From positions 1-8,574 of the forward strand of contig JAUPTP010000062.1 in the NCBI GenBank assembly GCA_030918015.1: DNA of 8,574 bases, given 5' to 3'. Source of the DNA: Pseudomonadota bacterium (GTDB lineage Bacteria; Pseudomonadota; Gammaproteobacteria; Burkholderiales; Burkholderiaceae_C). The notes under the pieces are model-generated. The model worked only from the letters and a program-made list of their open reading frames with translations. It did not search any database and was not told where the DNA came from. Below are positions 1 through 6,056 of the stretch, piece by piece (within the stretch, counting starts at the first letter, position 1; each line of letters begins with the position of its first letter). The position numbers and the translations under genes were made by a program.

Positions 1-401
1 AGTCGCCGGCGGCGGTGATGTCCGACTGGCTGCTCAGCGGCGAGCCGGCGGCCGACTTCACGGTCGACCGCGAGTGCGAGCTCAAGACGCCCGACGAGAT
101 GAAGTCGGTGGTGCGCTACGCCCGCCATCCGCTCGACATCGAGGAGGTGCGCGAGCACATCCGCCAGGGCAAGGTGCCGACCCGGCTGGCCCTGACCTGG
201 AACGCGCGCATTGCCTTCACGCTGACCGACCTGCTGCAGATCCGCCGCATCGAGTTCCTCGATGGCGTGTTCGAGGACGACGCCAGCGTGTCGAAGGAGG
301 AGCGCTTCGACGCCGATGCCGCGATCGCCACCGCCGAGCTGCGCCGGCTGCTGCCCGCCCTGGTCGAGGCGCTGGGCGGCGAGCACCTGCCGGCGAACTG
401 A
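1..401 (+). CDS. rdgC: Recombination-associated protein RdgC, C-terminal part (5' end outside window)
   Basis: RdgC is a ring-shaped dimer that binds double-stranded DNA without sequence preference and modulates RecA-dependent recombination. The frame is open from base 3 through the window edge and ends at TGA 399-401, giving 132 residues. That is a little under half of the usual roughly 300-residue protein. The C-terminal signatures of the family are visible: a DW.L segment followed by DRECELKTPDE, the motif LALTWNARIAFTLTDLLQIRRI (the basic/hydrophobic strand region), a FDADAAIATAELRRLLP helix, and the terminal EALGGE. The GTG/ATG codons at 15 and 18 are internal methionine/valine codons, because the reading frame and homology continue upstream of them. 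No partner gene lies close downstream; the next gene starts 167 bases later, so rdgC probably ends its own transcript. The assignment rests on remembered family motifs. Confidence 0.9.
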   Translation, partial: SPAAVMSDWLLSGEPAADFTVDRECELKTPDEMKSVVRYARHPLDIEEVREHIRQGKVPTRLALTWNARIAFTLTDLLQIRRIEFLDGVFEDDASVSKEERFDADAAIATAELRRLLPALVEALGGEHLPAN

Positions 402-451
402 TCTTCCGGCGCAGGGAACATGTCGTTTCCTGGAGGGATTGCCGTCGAAAT

Positions 452-473
452 CACCGCAACAAGCGGTGTTCTT
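452..473 (+). terminator. Possible weak intrinsic terminator after rdgC
   Basis: A perfect 6-bp G+C-rich stem (CACCGC at 452-457 with GCGGTG at 463-468) closes a 5-base AACAA loop and is followed by TTCTTC. It sits 50 bases after the rdgC stop, where a terminator would be expected. The stem is short and the T tract is interrupted, so termination would be inefficient at best. It could equally be part of the inverted-repeat cluster just downstream. Confidence 0.35.
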
Positions 474-500
474 CAACAAATGTTGCGGGCAGTTGCAACA
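474..500. repeat. Overlapping inverted repeats CAACA/TGTTG upstream of the helix-turn-helix gene
   Basis: Two dyads share the TGTTGC at 481-486. CAACA (474-478) with TGTTG (481-485) forms a 12-base palindrome with an AA centre. TGTTGC (481-486) pairs with GCAACA (495-500) across 8 bases. A further GCAACA occurs at 456-461. The cluster lies 70-95 bases before the start codon of the small HTH protein, so it could be its operator. That is inference from position and symmetry only. Confidence 0.4.
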
Positions 501-568
501 GGAATCGACAAAAGGGGTCGGAGTCCGGGACGGGCGCTAGACTCGTCCGCCAGATCAGGGTGGATCCG

Positions 569-889
569 ATGTCCTTGCACAGGAAACCGAAGACGCAGCA
601 GGCTTTCCTGCTGGAGGCCATGCAGCGCATGGGAATGGATGCCGAGCAGTTCGCGCGGCGTCTGGGAGCGTCGCGCCGTCGGCTCGACGACTGGCTGCGT
701 GCGCCGGGCGAGGCCGGCTACGTCGAGCTCGACCCGGTGATCTGGACCTTCGTGCGGGAGATTCTCGAGCGCTTCGACGAGCGCGAAGCCGCGCGCAACC
801 CCTTGCTGCCGAGTCCGCCGGCGGCCACCCCTCTGGCGCCTCTGCACGCCTCGACGGTCACGCCGGTGGCCGCAACCTGGCTGACCTGA
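569..889 (+). CDS. Small helix-turn-helix DNA-binding protein of unknown target (106 aa)
   Basis: I do not recognise a named family. The ATG at 569 is preceded by a Shine-Dalgarno-like AGGGTGG (557-563) with 5 bases of spacing, which decides the start; the same frame is open much further upstream but without coding character. The N-terminal half looks like a small one-domain regulator: basic residues at the start (RKPK), an amphipathic helix at residues 10-21, and a clear helix-turn-helix at about 24-43 (DAEQFARRLGASRRRLDDWL), with the usual Ala, Gly and hydrophobic positions plus a run of arginines in the recognition helix. Residues 53-74 (LDPVIWTFVREILERFDERE) form another helix that could support dimer formation. 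The last 30 residues are rich in Pro, Ala and Thr and are probably disordered. There is no effector domain or membrane segment. The gene stands alone between rdgC and the converging rsmE, whose stop codon is 18 bases away. Autoregulation through the upstream inverted repeats is possible but unproven. Confidence 0.72.
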   Translation: MSLHRKPKTQQAFLLEAMQRMGMDAEQFARRLGASRRRLDDWLRAPGEAGYVELDPVIWTFVREILERFDEREAARNPLLPSPPAATPLAPLHASTVTPVAATWLT

Positions 890-907
890 GTCTGCGTCCG
901 GCCGGTC

Positions 908-1642
908 TCAGCGCAGCCCGAGGGCGGCCAGAACGGCCAGCGGCGCGGTCTCCGAGCGCAGGACCCGCGTCCCCAGGCTGACGGCCTGGGCGCCTGTCGC
1001 GCGTGCGGCCGCTTCCTCGGCAGGGGCGAGCCCGCCTTCGGGGCCGCTGAGGACGCGCACGCGGTTCCCGGCCTTCAGCGCGGTGGCACGCTCAGCCAGC
1101 GGGCGAGATTCCCCCAGACTCAGCAGCCACAGCGGGGCACTGGCATCGGCCTTCGCTTCGGCCAGCGCCTGCGCCAGCGTGCGCACCGGGGCGATGACCG
1201 GTACGCGGGTGCGGCCGCACTGCTCGGCGGCGGCGCGGGCCACGCCCTGCCAGTGCTCGCGCCGACGCTCGGCGCGCTCGCCCGACAGCCGCAGCACCGA
1301 GCGCTCGCACACCAGCGGCTCGATCGCCGCCACGCCCAGCTCGGTGGCCTTCTCGACCAGCCAGTCGAAGCGGTCGTTGGCCGGCATGCCTGCCAGCAGC
1401 ACGATGTCGAGCGGCAGCTCACGGTCGACCGGGTCATGCGCGCCGATGCGCACCTCGACCGACTGCCGCCCCATCGCCAGGATCTCGGCCGACCATTCTC
1501 CGCCGCGGCCGTCGAACAGCGTGATCGTCTCGCCGGGCTGCATGCGCAGCACCTGGACATGGCGGGCCGGGCCGGGCGGCAGCGCGATCTCGGCGCCGGT
1601 GCTCAGCGCGGTGTCGGTCTCGATGTGCAGGCGTGCGGGCAT
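908..1642 (-). CDS. rsmE: 16S rRNA (uracil-1498-N3)-methyltransferase RsmE
   Basis: RsmE methylates N3 of U1498 in the 3' minor domain of 16S rRNA, using S-adenosylmethionine and acting on the assembled 30S subunit. The 244-residue length is typical. Residues 1-70 match the PUA-like N-terminal domain (ARHVQVLRMQPGETITLFDGRGG at about 26-48). The rest is a SPOUT methyltransferase domain with the family signatures EKATELG (97-103), AAAEQCGR (137-144), GPEGG (200-204) and LGTRVLRSETA (224-234); the last two build the trefoil knot that holds the cofactor. The ATG at 1642 gives the expected MPARLH start. No good Shine-Dalgarno sequence is visible, so it may depend on coupling to the gene before it. 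It is the last gene of a probable yifB-rfaE2-rsmE transcript, 55 bases after rfaE2, and it converges with the HTH gene. Confidence 0.95.
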   Translation of the reverse strand: MPARLHIETDTALSTGAEIALPPGPARHVQVLRMQPGETITLFDGRGGEWSAEILAMGRQSVEVRIGAHDPVDRELPLDIVLLAGMPANDRFDWLVEKATELGVAAIEPLVCERSVLRLSGERAERRREHWQGVARAAAEQCGRTRVPVIAPVRTLAQALAEAKADASAPLWLLSLGESRPLAERATALKAGNRVRVLSGPEGGLAPAEEAAARATGAQAVSLGTRVLRSETAPLAVLAALGLR

Positions 1643-1697
1643 GGGGCGGGCAAAAGGGAAAGAAGAGCAGAAGGAGAAGGGGGCGAACCGGGCCGGC

Positions 1698-2177
1698 TCA
1701 GGCGCGGATGCGCCGCACCAGCGCGGTGGTCGAGTAGCCGTCGACGAAGGAGATCGCGCGGGCGTCGCCGCCCCAGCTGCGCACCAGGCGGGTTTCCTCG
1801 AGCGCCTCGATGTCGTAGTCGCCGCCCTTCACGTAGAGGTCGGGGCGGATCTCGGTCAGCAGCTCGCACGGCGTCTGCTCGTCGAACAGCACCACCAGCG
1901 AGACGCTCTCGAGCGCGGCCAGCACGCAGGCGCGGTCGGCCTCGGCATTGAGCGGGCGGTCCGGCCCCTTGCCGAGCTGGCGCGCCGAGGCGTCGCTGTT
2001 GAGCCCGAGCACCAGGCTGGCGCCCATCGCGCGCGCCTGCGCAAGATAGGTCACATGACCGCGGTGCAGGATGTCGAAGACCCCGTTGGTGAAGACCATC
2101 GGGCGGGGCAGGGCGGCCAGCCGCGCCGGCAGGTCGCGGCGCAGGCAGAGCTTGTCGAGAAAGGCGGGCGGCGTCAT
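1698..2177 (-). CDS. rfaE2: D-glycero-beta-D-manno-heptose 1-phosphate adenylyltransferase (RfaE2/HldC type)
   Basis: The enzyme transfers AMP from ATP to heptose 1-phosphate, giving ADP-heptose for the inner core of lipopolysaccharide. In E. coli this activity is the C-terminal half of the fused HldE. Here it is a stand-alone 159-residue protein, the usual form in betaproteobacteria, with the kinase encoded elsewhere. Family signatures in order: the nucleotidyltransferase motif FTNGVFDILHRGHVTYL (29-45) with the HxGH ATP-binding histidines H38 and H41; LNSDAS (59-64); RPLN (74-77); KGGDY (117-121); and the C-terminal GYSTTALVRRIR (147-158). I chose the ATG at 2177 because it gives the family length. 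A further upstream start at 2267 would add 30 arginine-rich, non-homologous residues and overlap yifB. It lies 43 bases after yifB on the same strand. The name hldC is also used. Confidence 0.93.
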   Translation of the reverse strand: MTPPAFLDKLCLRRDLPARLAALPRPMVFTNGVFDILHRGHVTYLAQARAMGASLVLGLNSDASARQLGKGPDRPLNAEADRACVLAALESVSLVVLFDEQTPCELLTEIRPDLYVKGGDYDIEALEETRLVRSWGGDARAISFVDGYSTTALVRRIRA

Positions 2178-2220
2178 GGGGCGCGATTGTCGCCGCTCGG
2201 GCGCCCGGCGTGCGTGCGGG

Positions 2221-3747
2221 TCAGCGGCCGGGCAGCGCGCGGCGCAGCTGGATCGCCTCGGCGACATGGATCACGCCGAGGGTGTCGGCCTCGGCCAGGT
2301 CGGCGATGGTGCGCGCCACCCGCAGCACCCGGTGCAGGCTGCGGCCCGACCAGCCCAGCCGGCTGGCGGCGGTGTTGAGAAAGCGCGTCGCCTCCGGCTC
2401 GGCGCGCACCTGCTCGTTGAGCTGGCCGGCTTCCAGCTCGGCGTTGCTGCCGCCCTGGCGGGCCTGCTGGCGCCGGCGGGCCTCGGCCACCCGCTCGGCC
2501 ACCGCGGGGCTGGGCTCGCCGTCGGGCGCACCGGTCAGCTCCTCGGGCGGGATGGCCAGCACCTCGACGCGCAGGTCGATGCGGTCGAGCAGCGGTCCCG
2601 ACAGCTTGTTCTGGTAGCGCTGCACCGCCTCTGGCGTGCAGCGGCAGGGCTTGGCGGTCGAGCCGAGCATGCCGCAGGGACAAGGGTTCATCGCGGCGAC
2701 GAGCTGGCAGCGCGCCGGGAACTCGGCCTGCTGCGCCGCGCGCGAGATGGTGATGCGGCCGTTCTCGAGCGGCTCGCGCAGCGCCTCGAGCGCGCCGCGC
2801 GGGAATTCGGGCAGCTCGTCCAGGAACAGGATGCCGTGATGGGCCAGGGAAATCTCGCCGGGCCGCGGCGGCGAGCCGCCCCCCACCAGCGCGACCGACG
2901 AGGCGCTGTGGTGCGGCGAGCGCAGCACCCGCCGCGCCCAGTCGGCCGGCTCGAAGCGTCCGGCCAGGCTCAGCACCGCGGCCGACTCCAGCGCCTCCTC
3001 CTCGGACAGCGGCGGCAGCAGCCCGGCCAGGCGCTGCGCCAGCATCGACTTGCCGGTGCCGGGCGGCCCGACCAGCAGCAGCGAATGCCGCCCGGCCGCG
3101 GCGATCTCGAGCGCCCGCTTGGCCGCGGCCTGCCCGCGCACGTCCTGCAGGTCGGGCAGGCCGGCGCCCGCGCGCACCTCGACCGGACGCGGCCGCGGTA
3201 GCACCGGGGTGGGCGGATCGCCCGGCTCGACCGGCTGCAGCGCCTCGACGATCTCGTCGAGGTGGTCGGCGCAGCGCAGCGCCAGGCCCGGCACCAGCGC
3301 GGCCTCCTCGGCGCTGCGCCGGGGCAGCACCAGGGTGCGGCCCCGCCCGCTGCGCTGCAGCGCCAGCGCCATCGGCAGCGCGCCGCGCACCGGACGCAGG
3401 TCGCCCGCCAGCGAGAGCTCGCCGGCGAATTCCAGCCCGTCGAGCGCCGCCGCGTCGATGTGGCCGGCCGCGGCCAGGATGCCCAGCGCGATCGGCAGGT
3501 CGAAGCGGCCGCCCTCCTTGGGCAGATCGGCCGGCGCCAGATTGACGGTGATGCGCCGGTTGTGCGGGAAATCCAGCCCGCTGTGCTGCAGCGCCGCGCG
3601 CACCCGCTCGCGCGCCTCCTTCACCTCGGTGTCGGCCAGGCCCACCAGCGTGAACGAGGGCAGACCGTTGGCCAGATGGACCTCGACGGTCACCTCGGGC
3701 GCCTGCAGCCCGAGCAGGGCGCGGCTGTGGACGATGGCAAGCGACAT
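2221..3747 (-). CDS. yifB: YifB/ComM family Mg-chelatase-like AAA+ ATPase (branch-migration helicase)
   Basis: The Vibrio cholerae homologue ComM forms hexameric rings that drive branch migration and help integrate DNA during natural transformation. The family also occurs in bacteria not known to be competent. The product has 508 residues, the usual size. Domain order: a Lon-protease-like ChlI domain at about 20-140 (VNLAPADLPKEGGRFDLPIALGIL), then the AAA+ module with Walker A GPPGTGKS (227-234), Walker B GILFLDELPE (305-314), the sensor region AAMNPCPCG (351-359), LLDRIDL (386-392), and a C-terminal Mg-chelatase domain from about 410. Cysteines at 347, 356, 358, 368 and 370 (CPCG, PCRC) are a family trait that may bind metal. 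The start at 3747 gives the conserved MSLAIVHSRALLG; the ATG at 3789 would add 14 unrelated residues. It is the first gene of a probable operon with rfaE2 and rsmE and is divergent from glnK. Confidence 0.95.
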   Translation of the reverse strand: MSLAIVHSRALLGLQAPEVTVEVHLANGLPSFTLVGLADTEVKEARERVRAALQHSGLDFPHNRRITVNLAPADLPKEGGRFDLPIALGILAAAGHIDAAALDGLEFAGELSLAGDLRPVRGALPMALALQRSGRGRTLVLPRRSAEEAALVPGLALRCADHLDEIVEALQPVEPGDPPTPVLPRPRPVEVRAGAGLPDLQDVRGQAAAKRALEIAAAGRHSLLLVGPPGTGKSMLAQRLAGLLPPLSEEEALESAAVLSLAGRFEPADWARRVLRSPHHSASSVALVGGGSPPRPGEISLAHHGILFLDELPEFPRGALEALREPLENGRITISRAAQQAEFPARCQLVAAMNPCPCGMLGSTAKPCRCTPEAVQRYQNKLSGPLLDRIDLRVEVLAIPPEELTGAPDGEPSPAVAERVAEARRRQQARQGGSNAELEAGQLNEQVRAEPEATRFLNTAASRLGWSGRSLHRVLRVARTIADLAEADTLGVIHVAEAIQLRRALPGR

Positions 3748-3775
3748 GGTGGTGCGCGGGCAGCAGGTGTCTGAG

Positions 3776-3797
3776 CGCGGACGGTGCATGGTCCGCG
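3776..3797. repeat. 7-bp perfect inverted repeat in the yifB leader
   Basis: CGCGGAC (3776-3782) and GTCCGCG (3791-3797) are exact reverse complements separated by 8 bases. They lie 29-50 bases before the yifB start codon and about 210 bases upstream of the predicted glnK transcription start. In yifB mRNA they would form a stable G+C-rich hairpin. There is no T tract on either side, so it does not look like a terminator. It could be a protein site or a mRNA leader hairpin; the function is unknown. Confidence 0.45.
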
Positions 3798-3837
3798 GGC
3801 CAGAACCGATTCTGCGAAGCGCATCACGCGATTCTTC

Positions 3838-3855
3838 TCACCCTGATGGGGGTGA
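3838..3855. repeat. TCACCC-N6-GGGTGA dyad in the yifB-glnK intergenic region
   Basis: TCACCC (3838-3843) and GGGTGA (3850-3855) form a perfect 6-base dyad around TGATGG. It directly abuts the stronger NtrC-like site (3856-3872). Its half-sites resemble the GCACC/GGTGC of NtrC, but the spacing is one base off, so I list it separately. It could be a degenerate extra NtrC site or the operator of another regulator, or it could act on the divergent yifB. Confidence 0.35.
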
Positions 3856-3872
3856 TGAACCTGTTTGGTGCG
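3856..3872. promoter_or_regulatory. Probable NtrC (NRI) binding site 1 for glnK-amtB
   Basis: The NtrC consensus is TGCACC-N5-GGTGCA. Here TGAACC (3856-3861), five bases, and GGTGCG (3867-3872) match 10 of the 12 conserved positions with the correct spacing. The centre is about 143 bases upstream of the transcription start predicted from the sigma-54 promoter, a normal enhancer distance. Together with the promoter and the downstream gene (glnK) this makes a coherent nitrogen-control region. Confidence 0.7.
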
Positions 3873-3879
3873 TTTTCGT

Positions 3880-3896
3880 GGCACCGAAATGGGTCG
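3880..3896. promoter_or_regulatory. Possible second, weaker NtrC binding site
   Basis: GGCACC-GAAAT-GGGTCG matches a good left half-site (GCACC) and a poor right half-site. The central bases resemble the AAAT found in many enterobacterial sites. It is centred 24 bases downstream of site 1. NtrC enhancers usually contain paired sites, which supports it, but the right half is weak. It partly overlaps a GGTGC-N9-GCACC dyad (3867-3885) formed with the right half of site 1. Confidence 0.45.
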
Positions 3897-3977
3897 GGTG
3901 GTGCGGCTGCAAGCGGACGTGTTCCTCTTCGGGGCGCGATGCGCATTTGCGTCAAGGAACCGTGCCGGCCGGAGTGA

Positions 3978-4385
<408 letters not shown>

Positions 4386-4407
4386 TCAACCGCTCGAAGA
4401 GACAACC

Positions 4408-5907
4408 ATGACAATCAACAAGAAACTGCTCGCCGGTCTGCCGTTGGGATTGGCTGCCCTGGGTCTGACCGATCTCGCTCTTGCACAGGATGCGGCCGCC
4501 TCCGCGCCGGCTGTGGCCCAGGCCGCCTCGGCGGTGGTCGAGACCGCTTCGGCCGCTGCCGCCCCGGCGCCGACGTTCGACAAGGGTGACGTGTCGTGGA
4601 TGCTGCTGTCCACGCTGCTGGTCATCATGATGGCGGTGCCGGGTCTGGCGCTGTTCTACGGCGGCCTGGTGCGCGCCAAGAACATGCTGTCGGTGCTGAT
4701 GCAGGTGATGGTCACCTTCTCGCTGATCGTGGTGCTGTGGTTCATCTACGGCTACAGCCTGGCCTTCACCGAAGGCAACGCCTTCATCGGCGGCTTCGAT
4801 CGCCTGTTCATGAAGGGTGTCTGGGACAACGTCGCGGGCACCTTCTCGCCGGCGGCCACCTTCAGCAAGGGTGTCTACATTCCCGAGATCGTCTTCGCGG
4901 CCTTCCAGGCGACGTTCGCGGGCATCACCTGCGCGCTGATCGTCGGCGCCTTCGCCGAGCGCGCGAAGTTCTCGGCCGTGCTGCTGTTCATGGTGCTGTG
5001 GTTCACCTTCAGCTACACGCCGATCGCGCACATGGTCTGGTTCTGGATGGGTCCGGACGCCTATGCCTCCGCGGACGTGGTCGAGGCGATGAACGCCAAG
5101 GCCGGCCTGATCTGGCAGCACGGCGCGCTGGACTTCGCCGGCGGCACCGTCGTGCACATCAACGCTGCGGTCGCCGGCCTGGTGGGCTCCTACATGATCG
5201 GCAAGCGCATCGGCTATGGTCGTGAAGCCTTCATGCCGCACTCGCTGACGCTGACGATGGTCGGTGCCTCGCTGCTGTGGGTGGGCTGGTTCGGCTTCAA
5301 CGCCGGCTCCGCCCTGGAGGCCAACAACTTCGCCGCGCTGGCCTTCATCAACACCTTCGCTGCCACCGCCGCCGCGGTGCTGGCCTGGTGCCTGGGCGAA
5401 GGCCTGATGAAGGGCAAGGCCTCGATGCTGGGCGCTGCGTCCGGTGCGGTCGCCGGTCTGGTCGCGATCACCCCGGCTGCCGGCAACGTCGGCATCATCG
5501 GTGCGCTGATCATCGGCCTGATCGCCGGCTTCGTCTGCCTGTGGGGCGTGCATGGCCTCAAGCGCATCCTGGGCGCGGACGACTCGCTCGACGTGTTCGG
5601 CGTGCACGGCGTGGGCGGCATCCTGGGCGCGCTGCTGACCGGCGTGTTCAATTCGCCGAACCTGGGCGGCCCGAGCATCGTCGCCGACTGGGTCTCCGTC
5701 GGCATGGTGGCGCCGGACGCCTACTCGATCGCCTCGCAGGTCTGGATCCAGGCCAAGGGCGTGCTGATCACGATCGTGTGGTCGGCGGTGGTCTCGGTGA
5801 TCGCCTACAAGATCGTCGACCTGGTCATCGGCCTGCGCGTGCCGGAAGACGACGAGCGCGAAGGCCTGGACATCACCTCCCACGGCGAGACCGCCTACAC
5901 GAAGTGA
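4408..5907 (+). CDS. amtB: Ammonium transporter AmtB
   Basis: AmtB is a trimeric inner-membrane channel that recruits ammonium on the periplasmic side and conducts ammonia/ammonium into the cell; GlnK closes it from the cytoplasm. The product has 499 residues. Residues 1-26 are a signal peptide (MTINKK, hydrophobic core, cleavage likely after ALA before QDAA). An Ala/Pro-rich segment (27-56) follows, then about eleven membrane helices starting near residue 62. The twin pore histidines are present as H250 (GGTVVHINAAVAG) and H400 (DVFGVHGVGG). GLVRAKNML (86-94), FQATFAGITCALIVGAFAER (166-185) and WFGFNAGSA (294-302) are family signatures that contain the gate phenylalanines. The C-terminal tail LRVPEDDEREGLDITSHGE (about 476-494) is the conserved cytoplasmic GlnK-contacting end. 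GAAGAG at 4396-4401 serves as ribosome binding site. It is co-transcribed with glnK and closed by the terminator that follows. Confidence 0.96.
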   Translation: MTINKKLLAGLPLGLAALGLTDLALAQDAAASAPAVAQAASAVVETASAAAAPAPTFDKGDVSWMLLSTLLVIMMAVPGLALFYGGLVRAKNMLSVLMQVMVTFSLIVVLWFIYGYSLAFTEGNAFIGGFDRLFMKGVWDNVAGTFSPAATFSKGVYIPEIVFAAFQATFAGITCALIVGAFAERAKFSAVLLFMVLWFTFSYTPIAHMVWFWMGPDAYASADVVEAMNAKAGLIWQHGALDFAGGTVVHINAAVAGLVGSYMIGKRIGYGREAFMPHSLTLTMVGASLLWVGWFGFNAGSALEANNFAALAFINTFAATAAAVLAWCLGEGLMKGKASMLGAASGAVAGLVAITPAAGNVGIIGALIIGLIAGFVCLWGVHGLKRILGADDSLDVFGVHGVGGILGALLTGVFNSPNLGGPSIVADWVSVGMVAPDAYSIASQVWIQAKGVLITIVWSAVVSVIAYKIVDLVIGLRVPEDDEREGLDITSHGETAYTK

Positions 5908-5932
5908 TGCCGGTCGGCTGACCCGCTCCCGC

Positions 5933-5964
5933 AAGGGGCCGCCTCAGGGCGGCCCCTTTTGCTT
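5933..5964 (+). terminator. Strong intrinsic terminator after amtB
   Basis: AAGGGGCCGCC (5933-5943) pairs perfectly with GGCGGCCCCTT (5948-5958) across a TCAG tetraloop. The T-rich stretch TTTTGCTTT follows. The stem is very stable and lies 25 bases after the amtB stop, so it should end glnK-amtB transcription and separate it from gshA. Confidence 0.92.
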
Positions 5965-5994
5965 TGTCGGGCCACCCGCATCTGCAGACCTTCC

Positions 5995-6000
5995 TAGAAT
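5995..6000 (+). promoter_or_regulatory. Candidate -10 box of a gshA promoter
   Basis: TAGAAT (5995-6000) matches five of six bases of the sigma-70 -10 consensus and lies 57 bases before the gshA start, after the amtB terminator, where a promoter is needed. No good -35 box is found at 16-18 bases upstream, so the promoter would be weak or activator-dependent. A second, poorer -10 (GATAGT, 6005-6010) is nearby. An AATCG...CGATT dyad (5998-6002 and 6015-6019) flanks the likely start point. Confidence 0.4.
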
Positions 6001-6056
6001 CGTCGATAGTTCGCCGATTTCTTCCTTTCTCCCTCTTCACTGAGCAGGTCGCCACC

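Noticed and set aside
74..568. Long open frame upstream of and continuous with the HTH gene (start at 74)
   Set aside because: It overlaps rdgC out of frame, its predicted residues are Arg/Ala/His-rich antisense-like composition, and the coding signal and ribosome binding site begin only at 569.
886..911. Possible bidirectional terminator (CTGAG...CTCAG) between the HTH gene and rsmE
   Set aside because: The stem is only 5 bp with a 16-base loop and no T tract on either strand, so it is not supportable as a terminator.
1083..2378. 431-codon open frame on the plus strand across rsmE, rfaE2 and the yifB end
   Set aside because: It is a shadow of three well-recognised minus-strand genes, with low-complexity composition caused by high GC content.
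5981..5993. Repeat of CTGCAGACCTTC at 5982 and 8342
   Set aside because: One copy is inside the rplE coding sequence, where codons explain it. The similarity is short, with no shared context, and looks like chance.
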